The notes under the pieces: model-generated
What the model was told of the DNA's origin: nothing
What the model saw: only the letters and a program-made list of their open reading frames with translations
Databases searched by the model: none
Made by a program: the position numbers and the translations under genes
Shown here: piece by piece, positions 1-6,649 of the stretch
Position numbering within the stretch: the first letter of the stretch is position 1
Layout of the letters: every line of letters starts with the position of its first letter
Origin: Lachnospiraceae bacterium UBA1753
Lineage (GTDB): Bacteria; Bacillota; Clostridia; Lachnospirales; Lachnospiraceae
Reading direction: 5' to 3'
NCBI GenBank assembly: GCA_002317595.1
Contig: DCHL01000105.1
Coordinates: 3,599 to 20,505, forward strand
DNA: 16,907 nt

Positions 1-42
1 AACATACCCAACGAAGACTATGTGCAAATCAAACGCTATAGG

Positions 43-111
43 CAACAGTACACAAAATCCCAATCCAACAGCACACAAAATCCCAATCCAACAGCACACA
101 AAGCCCAAACC
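43..111. repeat. 23-bp tandem repeat, three copies
   Basis: Three head-to-tail 23-bp units occupy 43-65, 66-88 and 89-111. The first two differ at one base, and the third diverges in its last third. The array starts 23 bases beyond the stop codon of the NlpC-like gene, at the 3' side of that gene. No dyad that would make it a terminator is evident, and no coding role was recognised. The rest of 1-133 shows nothing else I can support. Confidence 0.85.
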
Positions 112-133
112 TAGGCTCAAGGCACACGGCCCA

Positions 134-1042
134 CTACTTCTTCCTGTGCCGTATCACATAATATCTGCCAGTAAAGCGGAAGGTGGCTACCGCCGCACTC
201 CTGGCCTTGGAATAGCTGTCATCGTAGGATGCCGAAACACTGTTTCCAGTGCTGTTTGGGAACCGTCTCCTGACCACATCATTTCCAAGCCACACCTGAA
301 CGTGATTCCTCTGTCCGCCAGTGCGCTTTATCAAAATAATATCCCCTGGTTTCATCCTCTCTTCAGGAAGCTTTCCCAGATTGTGCCACTCATCGTCTGC
401 CTTGAAGGCCGAAACCATGCCAGCAACTGACGCACTCTCGATGTCCGACACCCTTGCGCCATTTATCGCAGCCGAAACTGCACTCGCACAGGACCTGAAG
501 GTCTTAATGCTGGGGCAGAATTTTGTGAGAACCTTCCGGTACAGATAGGTCCCGGAATTTCCTACACTGTCGTCCACATTCTCATATGCAAAGAGAAGCG
601 CCGCCACCGCAATATTATCCTTCGCCATCGGAAGGTAGAGTTTCTTCAATTCATCCTCACTGAAGTTAGAAAAATCCTGCACCTCGAGAGTCTTGAGCTT
701 CTTATTTTTTACCAGCCTTCGTATTCCCTGCTTAGTGACGTAATCCGCCTTGACATACACTGCCTTGGAGAGGTACTTCGACGAAGTACCGTCCTCACAG
801 TCGCAGGTGAAGGTCTTGGTCTTGGAGTTGTAGTCACAGGCGTATACCCTTGTGGAAAAAATAAGCAGGCTCAAAAACAGACCGAAGATCATAGCCACAG
901 CCAATCGCCCACATACCCGACGGAGGGATACAGAACACCTGAATACACGACGAATAGACACACAGCACATGAAAACACGGCATGACTCTCTGCCACGCGA
1001 AATACAACGGCATGACGCTCCATCATGCGAAACACAAGCCAT
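134..1042 (-). CDS. Secreted NlpC/P60-like cysteine peptidase-fold protein
   Basis: This 302-residue protein is probably exported and acts on, or binds, cell-wall peptide or another amide substrate. Residues 47-64 form a hydrophobic segment, followed by VYA-C (66-69). That fits signal peptidase I cleavage and is only a poor lipobox because of Tyr at -2. The C-terminal half has the layout of an NlpC/P60-like papain fold: Cys185 in a helix-like SCASAVSAA stretch, PGDIILI (232-238), and His247 followed by VQVWLG. Cys185/His247 as a catalytic pair is inference; the third residue is not clear. The start is fixed by an AAGGAAG sequence about 8 nt upstream of the ATG, inside the last codons of the fructokinase gene, whose stop lies 3 nt away, so translation is probably coupled. 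The 46-residue Cys/Arg-rich leader before the hydrophobic core is unusually long and built of repeats. An internal start at Met25 lacks a Shine-Dalgarno site. Confidence 0.6.
   Translation of the reverse strand: MACVSHDGASCRCISRGRESCRVFMCCVSIRRVFRCSVSLRRVCGRLAVAMIFGLFLSLLIFSTRVYACDYNSKTKTFTCDCEDGTSSKYLSKAVYVKADYVTKQGIRRLVKNKKLKTLEVQDFSNFSEDELKKLYLPMAKDNIAVAALLFAYENVDDSVGNSGTYLYRKVLTKFCPSIKTFRSCASAVSAAINGARVSDIESASVAGMVSAFKADDEWHNLGKLPEERMKPGDIILIKRTGGQRNHVQVWLGNDVVRRRFPNSTGNSVSASYDDSYSKARSAAVATFRFTGRYYVIRHRKK
917..1036 (-). repeat. Four degenerate 30-bp coding repeats at the 5' end of the NlpC-like gene
   Basis: Four contiguous 30-bp units (917-946, 947-976, 977-1006, 1007-1036) encode ten-residue repeats in the leader of the NlpC-like protein. 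By eye, the two units nearest the start agree at about 24 of 30 positions and the other two at about 21 of 30. At protein level they read as two copies of a C-x-S-x(5)-C-R pattern (residues 3-22) and two of VFxCxVSxRR (23-42). The unit length is a multiple of three, so copy-number change would keep the frame. Confidence 0.6.
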
Positions 1043-1045
1043 ATA

Positions 1046-1921
1046 TTACGCTTCCTTCATAGCATCTAGTCCGAGCTTAACCGCTCCCATGATGCCCTGC
1101 TTGTCATCCATGGACTGTACAACGATATAGCTGTCAAGATCATCAATCTCAGCAGACTTAAGGTAGCCACCGAGCTGCTCCTTGAATTCCTTTCTGATAA
1201 GGGGAAGGAGCTGGGTCTGATGCATTATTCCACCGCCGAGGATGATCCTATCAGGGGAATATGCAAGTGCGAAATCAACGCACATCTGTCCAAGGTAATA
1301 TGCCTCGAGCTCCCACACTCTCATATCGTCAGCGAGCTCCTTGCCAGGCTTGCCCCATCTCTCAGCAACTGCAGGCCCTGCACAGAGACCCTCGATGCAG
1401 TTCCTATGGAAAGGACAGTGGCCCTTGTACTCAAGGTCGCTAGGGTGGCGTGTGAGAAGGATATGTCCTGCCTCCGCATGAATCATTCCATGAATCAGCC
1501 TGTCATCGATGATAACTCCGGCACCTACGCCTGTTCCGACTGTCACATACACGATGGAAGACAGTCCCTTACCGATTCCCCAGGTATACTCTCCGATTGC
1601 GGATGCATTAACATCAAGATCAAAACCGATCGGAACGCCAAGACATTTGAAGGCTCCGAATACGTCAGTATTTGCCCAGTTCGGCTTCGGTGTCGTTGTA
1701 ATATAACCATAGGTTGCAGACTTCTTATTCAAATCAACCGGTCCAAAGCAGCCGATACCAAGAGCTTCGATGTTCCTTGTCCTGAACCACTCTACAAGCC
1801 CGGGAATAGTCTCCTCGGGCGAGAGTGTAGGAAAGCTCTCCTGCTCGATAATATTTCCATTTTCATCGCCGATAGCACACACCATCTTGGTTCCGCCGGC
1901 TTCAAGTGCTCCAATTCTCAT
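1046..1921 (-). CDS. scrK: ROK-family fructokinase
   Basis: This cytoplasmic sugar kinase most likely phosphorylates fructose to fructose 6-phosphate with ATP. The 291-residue product begins MRIGALEAGGTK, the ROK phosphate-binding motif, as in Bacillus YdhR/GmuE-type fructokinases. It has GCFGPVDL (58-64), the catalytic Asp103 in DVNASAIGE, the glycine-rich TVGTGVGAG loop (128-136), and a zinc site made of His153 with Cys169, His172 and Cys175. The CPxHxxC form marks the fructokinase branch rather than glucokinases, which use CxCGxxGC. The reading frame stays open upstream to 2035, but AGGGAGG lies 7 nt before the ATG at 1921, so that start is preferred. It follows cotH by about 90 bp, and its stop is 3 nt before the NlpC-like gene. 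Mannose or another hexose as substrate cannot be excluded. The symbol is by family analogy. Confidence 0.85.
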   Translation of the reverse strand: MRIGALEAGGTKMVCAIGDENGNIIEQESFPTLSPEETIPGLVEWFRTRNIEALGIGCFGPVDLNKKSATYGYITTTPKPNWANTDVFGAFKCLGVPIGFDLDVNASAIGEYTWGIGKGLSSIVYVTVGTGVGAGVIIDDRLIHGMIHAEAGHILLTRHPSDLEYKGHCPFHRNCIEGLCAGPAVAERWGKPGKELADDMRVWELEAYYLGQMCVDFALAYSPDRIILGGGIMHQTQLLPLIRKEFKEQLGGYLKSAEIDDLDSYIVVQSMDDKQGIMGAVKLGLDAMKEA

Positions 1922-1935
1922 TATGGTTCCTCCCT
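1918..1935 (-). repeat. Copy 2 of an 18-bp RBS/start-codon duplication (fructokinase start)
   Basis: The minus-strand sequence AGGGAGGAACCATAATGA occurs here and again, identically, at 2007-2024. This copy supplies the Shine-Dalgarno site and ATG of the fructokinase gene. Confidence 0.9.
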
Positions 1936-1938
1936 TTT

Positions 1939-2010
1939 TCAATAGGTATTGCCCCCTCCTATCGTCGGCGGCTGGTCGGTCGGAACCATGCAGAATAATG
2001 ACTTCGTCAT
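1939..2010 (-). CDS. Possible 23-residue leader peptide between cotH and the fructokinase gene
   Basis: A short frame opens with an ATG that overlaps the cotH stop codon (TAATG), preceded by the same AGGGAGG ribosome-binding site as the fructokinase gene. It ends in TGA 17 nt before the fructokinase ATG, just upstream of that gene's Shine-Dalgarno site. The peptide starts MTKSLF and is rich in Pro and Gly near its end. No homologue is recognised. It could be a coupled leader peptide or simply the by-product of the 18-bp duplication. The signal for translation is good; the case for a functional peptide is weak. Confidence 0.3.
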   Translation of the reverse strand: MTKSLFCMVPTDQPPTIGGGNTY

Positions 2011-2024
2011 TATGGTTCCTCCCT
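2007..2024 (-). repeat. Copy 1 of the 18-bp RBS/start-codon duplication (cotH 3' end)
   Basis: This copy is identical to 1918-1935 and lies 89 bp from it. It encodes the last residues and stop of CotH (REEP-stop) and also forms the Shine-Dalgarno site and ATG of the 23-residue frame. Confidence 0.9.
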
Positions 2025-3815
2025 ATTGCATCCACCGTTCACATATTCAGTCATGAACGGAATCCTTTTGTCAAAAAAGCTTTTCAGCTCGTCCATTTTC
2101 CCAACATAGTCATTCTTAGGCCACCTAAGCGAATTCATCCCGGAAGCAGCCGCATATACTGACTTATACTCCTCAAAGCTACGTACATATTCCCCACCAC
2201 CCGAGTATAACATATCAAGCACAGGAAGATAGGTATTATTCCATTCTGATTTTAGCTCATCACGGAACGGCCCGTAATCCAGAATTTTCCTTAAAAACCA
2301 CAGCGAACTGTCATCAAACCTGTAATCCCTCTCATCGCTGTCAAAGTACGGCTCGTCCACCGGATCATCCTCATTGGGATAAAAATTATGCTCGCTGTCC
2401 CACAGCCACAGGGCATGCAGTTTCCCGTCACCATTAAGGTCTGAATCCTTGTAGAAATACGTACTGTCCTTAAAGGACGACTCCATCGAAAGCTCAAACA
2501 GCAGCCACTGCCTTGCTGCGGACTTCATGTCAATGTAGTCCTCTATTTTTTTCCCAAGATGATTAACACCATTCTCGGAAAAAACAGCCTCGTCTAGCTC
2601 ATTGAACAGGTTCTGCGAGTACTTCACCTGTTCCTTGGTCGCATAATAGTTACTGCTAAGGTAAATGTTCGTCCCCGAGTCCGTCCTGAACTTGCTCTGA
2701 TTCTTGTCATAGTCGGTTGAGCACAGCTGGTAGAGATACCCACCTGTCACGTCAGCAGGCGAAAACTGAATGTCATAATAGACCGCTGTCGTCTTCCCAT
2801 CACTCTCCTCTGCCTGGCGTTGCGACAGCATGAGCCTGTCGCCATTCATCATTCTTGTGTCATAATACGAATCCCGGATGTCAATTCTTGCCTCGGATAT
2901 CTCACAGTTCTCTGTCAAAAAATAAACCCCGGCATATTCTCCATCCAGGTAGAAGTTGACCAGCTCATAATCCGGCGGATATTCAAATCCCATCTCCTTG
3001 TACATGTCCCTGGTCACCACATAAGTCATAAGGGAATTGTCCCTGTACCCTGGGACAAGATTATAGCGGTCAGCCTTTCCCATGCCCAGAAGACTCATAC
3101 TCTCGGCAAGCTCAATCGCATAACCCTTTTTGGCAGCCTTCCAGGAATTGTGCCCCCTGCCATTGATTCGCTCAAGACCGCCTGACTGAATTGGCACACC
3201 ATCCTCATCCGTGATGGAGAAGGAGCCACCCAGCATATTTTTTTTATCATTATTCAGAAATGCTATTGTATCAGTGCTGCCAGTCTCAATATACAGGCTC
3301 TTCACGCAGTCATTGAGAATTACAGCAGCCCTTCTCTCCTCATTATCAAACCGAAGCACACCGCTCCTACAGTTAGCACCAGCCACTGATTCGTCAGAGC
3401 CCTCGCCCTCAGCAAGACTCTTTATACCCTCAGAAAGATTCTTTTCACCCTCAACAAGATTTAGCTCGCCCTCCACGATGCTTCCATCCCTCTTAGTGAC
3501 ATCCACCTTAAGGCTCTCCAAATTATCGCAGGCAACAGATGGCACAACAAAGCACCAGGACTCCATGTCAGCATTGTAAAATGAAACATAGTCCTGCTGC
3601 CATTCCCCGTGCCTTCCCTTCAGGGTAATTCGCTTAATCAGAGCATCCCCTCCATCATCATTGGCCTCCTCAGAAGCCTCAGCCACACCCAGTCCGTCAC
3701 CATGCCTTTGAATAAACAGCAGCGACAATATCATGGCCACAATAACAATGACTAGAAGAATCGCATCCCCCACAGTATGAAATATGCAGTTATCGTAAAA
3801 AAAATTCTTTTTCAT
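2010..3815 (-). CDS. Membrane-anchored CotH-family protein kinase-like protein
   Basis: CotH proteins are atypical protein kinases first known from spore coats and are common in surface-polymer loci of Clostridia. The 601-residue product has one N-terminal membrane segment (about 18-35) with the bulk predicted outside. The CotH core begins with INGRGHNSWKAAKKGYAIEL (217-236), matching the family's RGRGNS-W-KKPY-IEL nucleotide-binding signature. It continues through NFYLDGEYAGVYFLTE (287-302) to the acidic LWLWD segment (469-473), where the metal-binding Asp of the family lies. Residues 112-139 form four heptads of the type xLxEGEx. The start is uncertain: an ATG at 3815 has GGTGG only 2 nt away, and a GTG at 3821 has no clear ribosome-binding site. 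An in-frame TGA just upstream of 3821 excludes longer versions. A hairpin directly precedes the gene. Substrate unknown. Confidence 0.8.
   Translation of the reverse strand: MKKNFFYDNCIFHTVGDAILLVIVIVAMILSLLFIQRHGDGLGVAEASEEANDDGGDALIKRITLKGRHGEWQQDYVSFYNADMESWCFVVPSVACDNLESLKVDVTKRDGSIVEGELNLVEGEKNLSEGIKSLAEGEGSDESVAGANCRSGVLRFDNEERRAAVILNDCVKSLYIETGSTDTIAFLNNDKKNMLGGSFSITDEDGVPIQSGGLERINGRGHNSWKAAKKGYAIELAESMSLLGMGKADRYNLVPGYRDNSLMTYVVTRDMYKEMGFEYPPDYELVNFYLDGEYAGVYFLTENCEISEARIDIRDSYYDTRMMNGDRLMLSQRQAEESDGKTTAVYYDIQFSPADVTGGYLYQLCSTDYDKNQSKFRTDSGTNIYLSSNYYATKEQVKYSQNLFNELDEAVFSENGVNHLGKKIEDYIDMKSAARQWLLFELSMESSFKDSTYFYKDSDLNGDGKLHALWLWDSEHNFYPNEDDPVDEPYFDSDERDYRFDDSSLWFLRKILDYGPFRDELKSEWNNTYLPVLDMLYSGGGEYVRSFEEYKSVYAAASGMNSLRWPKNDYVGKMDELKSFFDKRIPFMTEYVNGGCNREEP
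3399..3482 (-). repeat. Four 21-bp/heptad repeats inside cotH
   Basis: Residues 112-139 of the CotH-like protein read as four heptads: SIVEGEL, NLVEGEK, NLSEGIK, SLAEGEG. The corresponding DNA is a degenerate 21-bp repeat. It sits between an N-terminal beta-rich segment and the kinase-like core, so it is probably a linker. Confidence 0.7.
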
Positions 3816-3824
3816 TTCCACCAG

Positions 3825-3865
3825 AAATCAAACACCCCGACAGGCTGATGCGCCATATCGGGGTG
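3825..3865 (-). terminator. Hairpin with weak U-tract between dapL and cotH
   Basis: On the minus strand, CACCCCGA (3858-3865) pairs perfectly with TCGGGGTG (3833-3840) around a 17-nt loop. TTTGATTT follows. This resembles an intrinsic terminator with an interrupted U-tract. It lies about 25 nt after the dapL stop and ends about 17 nt before the cotH ATG, so it could end the upstream operon, limit read-through into cotH, or mask cotH translation. Confidence 0.6.
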
Positions 3866-3884
3866 CAATAACAACGTATTTCTT

Positions 3885-3913
3885 ATTATACTACATTCTC
3901 TTGATTCTTTCGA
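3885..3913 (-). promoter_or_regulatory. Possible promoter for cotH at the dapL 3' end
   Basis: A perfect TATAAT (-10) at 3885-3890 overlaps the dapL stop region. Seventeen nt upstream is TCGAAA, a 4-of-6 match to TTGACA. The start point would fall near 3878, placing the 3833-3865 hairpin in the 5' leader of cotH. AT-rich chance matches are possible. Confidence 0.3.
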
Positions 3914-5108
3914 TAGCTTCCACTGTATTCTCGTAAGAACCAAAAGCAGTAAGTCTGAAGTAGCCTTCACCGGAAGGACCAAAGCCTGCACCAGGAGTAC
4001 CAGCAACCTGAGCATTCTCAAGGAGATAATCAAAGAACTCCCATGAGCCCATTCCCTTAGGTGTCTCAAGCCAGATATAAGGCGCATTCACACCACCTGA
4101 TACAGAGTATCCTGCGCTCTTAAGACCATCATAGATGTAGGATGCATTCTTCATATAGTAAGCAACCTGCTCCTTAAGCTGAGCCTTGCCAGCCTCTGAG
4201 TAAACTGCCTCACCAGCCTTCTGGATGATGTAGGGTGCTCCGTTGTACTTGGTTCCATGACGGCGAGCCCAAAGTGAATGAAGCATTACATCACCATCCT
4301 TGAGGTCCTTGGGGATTACAGTGAATCCAAGTCTAACACCGGTAAAGCCAGCGTTCTTAGAGAATGACCTAAGCTCGATTGCACATGTTCTTGCGCCCTC
4401 ACACTCATAGATTGTATGGGGTACATTGTCCTCTGAAATATATGCCTCGTAGGCTGCATCGTAAATAATTACGGCACCAACCTTGTTAGCGTAGTCAACC
4501 CACTCCTGAAGAGCATCCTTAGTGATTGTTGCTCCTGTAGGGTTGTTAGGGAAGCACAGGTAAATGATATCAGGTGTCTGAGTGGGAATCTCAGGCGCAA
4601 ATCCTGTCTCCTTTGTACAGGGCATGTAAATTACATCTGACCAGGTCTCACCAATCTTGTCATACACGCCTGTTCTGCCTGCCATAACATTTGTATCAAC
4701 ATATACAGGGTATACGGGATCGCAGACAGCAATCTTGTTATCCTTTGAAAAAATCTCCTGGATATTCGCAGAATCGCACTTTGCACCGTCGCTCACGAAA
4801 ATCTCATCAGCAGCAATATCGCAGCCTCTTGCCTTGTAGTCATTATCAGCGATAGCATTCCTTAAGAACTCATATCCAAGGTCAGGTGCATAGCCCTTGA
4901 AGGTCTCTGCAGCGGCCATCTCATCAACAGCACCGTGAAGCGCATCAATGATTGCAGGTGCCAGAGGCTGTGTCACATCACCAATCGAGAGCTTGATAAC
5001 CTTCTGGTCGGGGTGTGCCTGTGCATATTCTCTAATCTTTCTTCCTGTTGTTGAAAACAGGTAGCTTCCAGGAAGCTTCAGGTAGTCCTGATTAACCTTA
5101 AACGACAT
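3891..5108 (-). CDS. dapL: L,L-diaminopimelate aminotransferase
   Basis: DapL is a pyridoxal-phosphate enzyme that makes L,L-diaminopimelate directly from tetrahydrodipicolinate and glutamate, bypassing the acylated intermediates of lysine and peptidoglycan synthesis. The 405-residue product has the family N-terminus (KLPGSYLFSTTGRKI, 11-25), IKLSIGD-TQPL (38-49), the GYAPDLGYEFLR substrate region (72-83), NNPTG (188-192), YDAAY (216-220) with the cofactor-contacting Asp217, and the Schiff-base lysine Lys251 in SFSKNAGFTGVRLG. Length and motifs match the clostridial/chlamydial type. Two ATGs are possible: GAGGAGG lies 8 nt from the one at 5108 but only 2 nt from the one at 5114, so 5108 is chosen. 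It directly follows dapF, the next enzyme of the pathway, with a small hairpin between them. Confidence 0.95.
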   Translation of the reverse strand: MSFKVNQDYLKLPGSYLFSTTGRKIREYAQAHPDQKVIKLSIGDVTQPLAPAIIDALHGAVDEMAAAETFKGYAPDLGYEFLRNAIADNDYKARGCDIAADEIFVSDGAKCDSANIQEIFSKDNKIAVCDPVYPVYVDTNVMAGRTGVYDKIGETWSDVIYMPCTKETGFAPEIPTQTPDIIYLCFPNNPTGATITKDALQEWVDYANKVGAVIIYDAAYEAYISEDNVPHTIYECEGARTCAIELRSFSKNAGFTGVRLGFTVIPKDLKDGDVMLHSLWARRHGTKYNGAPYIIQKAGEAVYSEAGKAQLKEQVAYYMKNASYIYDGLKSAGYSVSGGVNAPYIWLETPKGMGSWEFFDYLLENAQVAGTPGAGFGPSGEGYFRLTAFGSYENTVEAIERIKRM

Positions 5109-5140
5109 TTTCATATCCTCCTCTAAATAGTGTTAGTAAA

Positions 5141-5159
5141 GCGGATATTTGCAATCCGC
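5141..5159 (-). promoter_or_regulatory. Small hairpin between dapF and dapL
   Basis: The inverted repeat GCGGAT/ATCCGC (6 bp, 7-nt loop) occupies most of the 60-nt gap between the two genes. In the transcript it is followed by TTTA only, so it is too weak to call a terminator. RNA processing or stabilisation, setting the dapF:dapL ratio, is one possibility. Confidence 0.4.
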
Positions 5160-5168
5160 GTTCAAAAA

Positions 5169-6041
5169 TTAAATATCAATCTCACCAGTAAATACAGTGG
5201 TTGCGGGACCTTCCATATAGACATGGTCATCGGGATTGCCTTCCCATGTAATCTTAAGGTCGCCTCCAAGAAGTTTAACAGTAACGGTATGCTCTGTCAA
5301 ACCATTAAGAATGCACGCAACAGCTGTTGCGGATGCTCCCGTTCCACAGGCAAGTGTCTCTCCTGCACCTCGCTCCCATACTCTCATCTCGACGGTATCC
5401 CTTGAAAGGACTCTCACAAATTCAGTATTTGTACGTCTGGGGAACGCAGGATTGCTCTCAAAGCGAGGGCCAATCTGCTCCAGCGGAAACTCCGTGACGG
5501 GAGTGTCGATAAAAATAATGGCATGGGGATTACCCATGGAAACACAGGTCACGCTGTATGCGCAGTCATCCACAACAAGGGCCCTGTCAATTATCGACCT
5601 GTTATCACCAAGACCTGACATCATAAATGCCGACGGGTCAGCTGGCACAAGCTCAGGATCAAGAATAGGCGCTCCCATATCAACCCTGGCTGCCACAGCA
5701 GTATTCGTCTCCTCATCAATTACGAGGTCAATCACCTTGATTCCTGCCAGAGTCTCAATTGTAAAATGAGTCTTGTCTGTCAGACGGTTATCATAAGCAT
5801 ACTTGGCAACACATCTGATTCCATTGCCACACATCTCTGCCCTGGAGCCATCCGAATTGTACATCTCCATCTCAAAGTCAGCATTTTCTGAAGGGTTGAT
5901 AAAAATTAAACCATCAGAACCGATTCCAAAGTGTCTGTCTGACACCTTGACTGCTGCCGCGCTCTTGTCAGCTACTTTCTCTGTAAAACCGGATACATAG
6001 ACATAATCGTTGCCTGCACCCTGCATTTTTGTAAATTTCAT
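5169..6041 (-). CDS. dapF: Diaminopimelate epimerase
   Basis: DapF is a cofactor-independent epimerase that converts L,L- to meso-diaminopimelate, the precursor of lysine and of the peptidoglycan cross-link. The 290-residue product carries both catalytic cysteines: Cys71 in EMCGNGIRC and Cys232 in ACGTGASA. It begins with MKFTKMQGAGNDYV, the family N-terminus, and has the conserved GNPHAIIF segment (170-177). Length is normal for the family. AAGGAG lies a few nt before the ATG. It starts 12 nt after the ANTAR regulator gene, so the two are likely co-transcribed. Confidence 0.96.
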   Translation of the reverse strand: MKFTKMQGAGNDYVYVSGFTEKVADKSAAAVKVSDRHFGIGSDGLIFINPSENADFEMEMYNSDGSRAEMCGNGIRCVAKYAYDNRLTDKTHFTIETLAGIKVIDLVIDEETNTAVAARVDMGAPILDPELVPADPSAFMMSGLGDNRSIIDRALVVDDCAYSVTCVSMGNPHAIIFIDTPVTEFPLEQIGPRFESNPAFPRRTNTEFVRVLSRDTVEMRVWERGAGETLACGTGASATAVACILNGLTEHTVTVKLLGGDLKITWEGNPDDHVYMEGPATTVFTGEIDI

Positions 6042-6053
6042 AAATCTCCTTGC

Positions 6054-6599
6054 CTACGACATGATACTCAGAACCATCTGCGCCGTCTCAACCATGTTCG
6101 TTCCTGAATCCATACTGGTTTTCTGCAGATACCTGTGGGCCTCTTCCTCAGTAAGGTTGTTCCTCTCCATCAGGAGATTCTTCGCCTCAAGGATAACCTT
6201 CTTCTCATCATCATTCCTGACAGCTGGCTGCATACGGCGTTTACGCCGTCTTCGTTCAATGGTCTCCACCATCATATTGACGGTGTTAAGCAGATCATAA
6301 ACCTTAAGCGGCATCTCAACGCACACAACATTGCTTCCCTTCGCATCGTCCCAATGGCTGCGCGAAGCAACTAACAGCAGGTCGAAGTTTGATGGCAGGT
6401 ATTCTCTCAGTTCAGTATACAACATATCAGGGAATTTGTAACCGCATACCACTACGCCGTCATTAAGTTCCTCTGCAAACTGAAGAGTCTGGGCTCCAGT
6501 CGTACAGATTGCTCTGACTGAAAAGCCGTTTTTGGCCAGGAGATTTCGAATATTTTTCGCATCCTCAATTCTGGGGAATAGAACGATAATACTCGTCAT
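6054..6599 (-). CDS. ANTAR-domain RNA-binding antiterminator with degenerate receiver domain
   Basis: ANTAR proteins bind paired hairpins in nascent RNA and prevent transcription termination (NasT, EutV, AmiR). The 181-residue product has an N-terminal receiver-like domain (about 1-112), a basic linker ERRRRKRRM (115-123) and a C-terminal ANTAR three-helix domain (about 132-180) with EAKNLLMERNNLTEEEAHRYL. The receiver appears unable to be phosphorylated: where the acceptor Asp is expected, VVCGYKFPDM has Gly53, although the following Pro and Met are kept. Signal input may therefore be a protein partner or ligand. It lies directly downstream of glnA, an association seen in clostridial genomes, and a role in nitrogen control of glnA is inferred. 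TAGGAGG sits 7 nt before the ATG. Confidence 0.85.
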   Translation of the reverse strand: MTSIIVLFPRIEDAKNIRNLLAKNGFSVRAICTTGAQTLQFAEELNDGVVVCGYKFPDMLYTELREYLPSNFDLLLVASRSHWDDAKGSNVVCVEMPLKVYDLLNTVNMMVETIERRRRKRRMQPAVRNDDEKKVILEAKNLLMERNNLTEEEAHRYLQKTSMDSGTNMVETAQMVLSIMS

Positions 6600-6616
6600 T
6601 ATTATGCCTCCTACAT

Positions 6617-6649
6617 CCTAAAGAGTCGCAAAGCGACAGATTCCTTAGG
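6617..6649 (-). promoter_or_regulatory. Two-part hairpin in the glnA-ANTAR gap
   Basis: On the minus strand, CCTAA (6645-6649) pairs with TTAGG (6617-6621), enclosing GTCGC-TTT-GCGAC (6625-6637). It lies immediately upstream of the ANTAR gene's ribosome-binding site. There is no U-tract, so it is not a standard terminator, and the TTT loop does not match the six-nt loop of known ANTAR targets. It may modulate translation or mRNA decay. Confidence 0.5.

Noticed and set aside
43..111. CRISPR-like array
   Set aside because: The 23-bp units are contiguous with no spacers, the set is only three copies, and there are no cas genes.
1220..1945. Plus-strand 241-residue frame opposite the fructokinase gene
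   Set aside because: It is antisense to a well-supported gene, has no recognisable domain and no convincing ribosome-binding site. The same reasoning applies to the other plus-strand frames.
1922..2035. 38-residue N-terminal extension of the fructokinase
   Set aside because: The frame is open, but the ROK family starts at MRIGALEAGG and a strong Shine-Dalgarno site sits just before the ATG at 1921.
3816..3821. GTG start two codons upstream of the chosen cotH ATG
   Set aside because: It has no Shine-Dalgarno site at a workable distance. The ATG is preferred, though its own site is also weak, so this is not excluded.
6617..6649. ANTAR dual-hairpin target in the glnA-ANTAR gap
   Set aside because: The loop is TTT rather than a six-nt A--G-- loop, only one composite hairpin is present, and there is no terminator after it.
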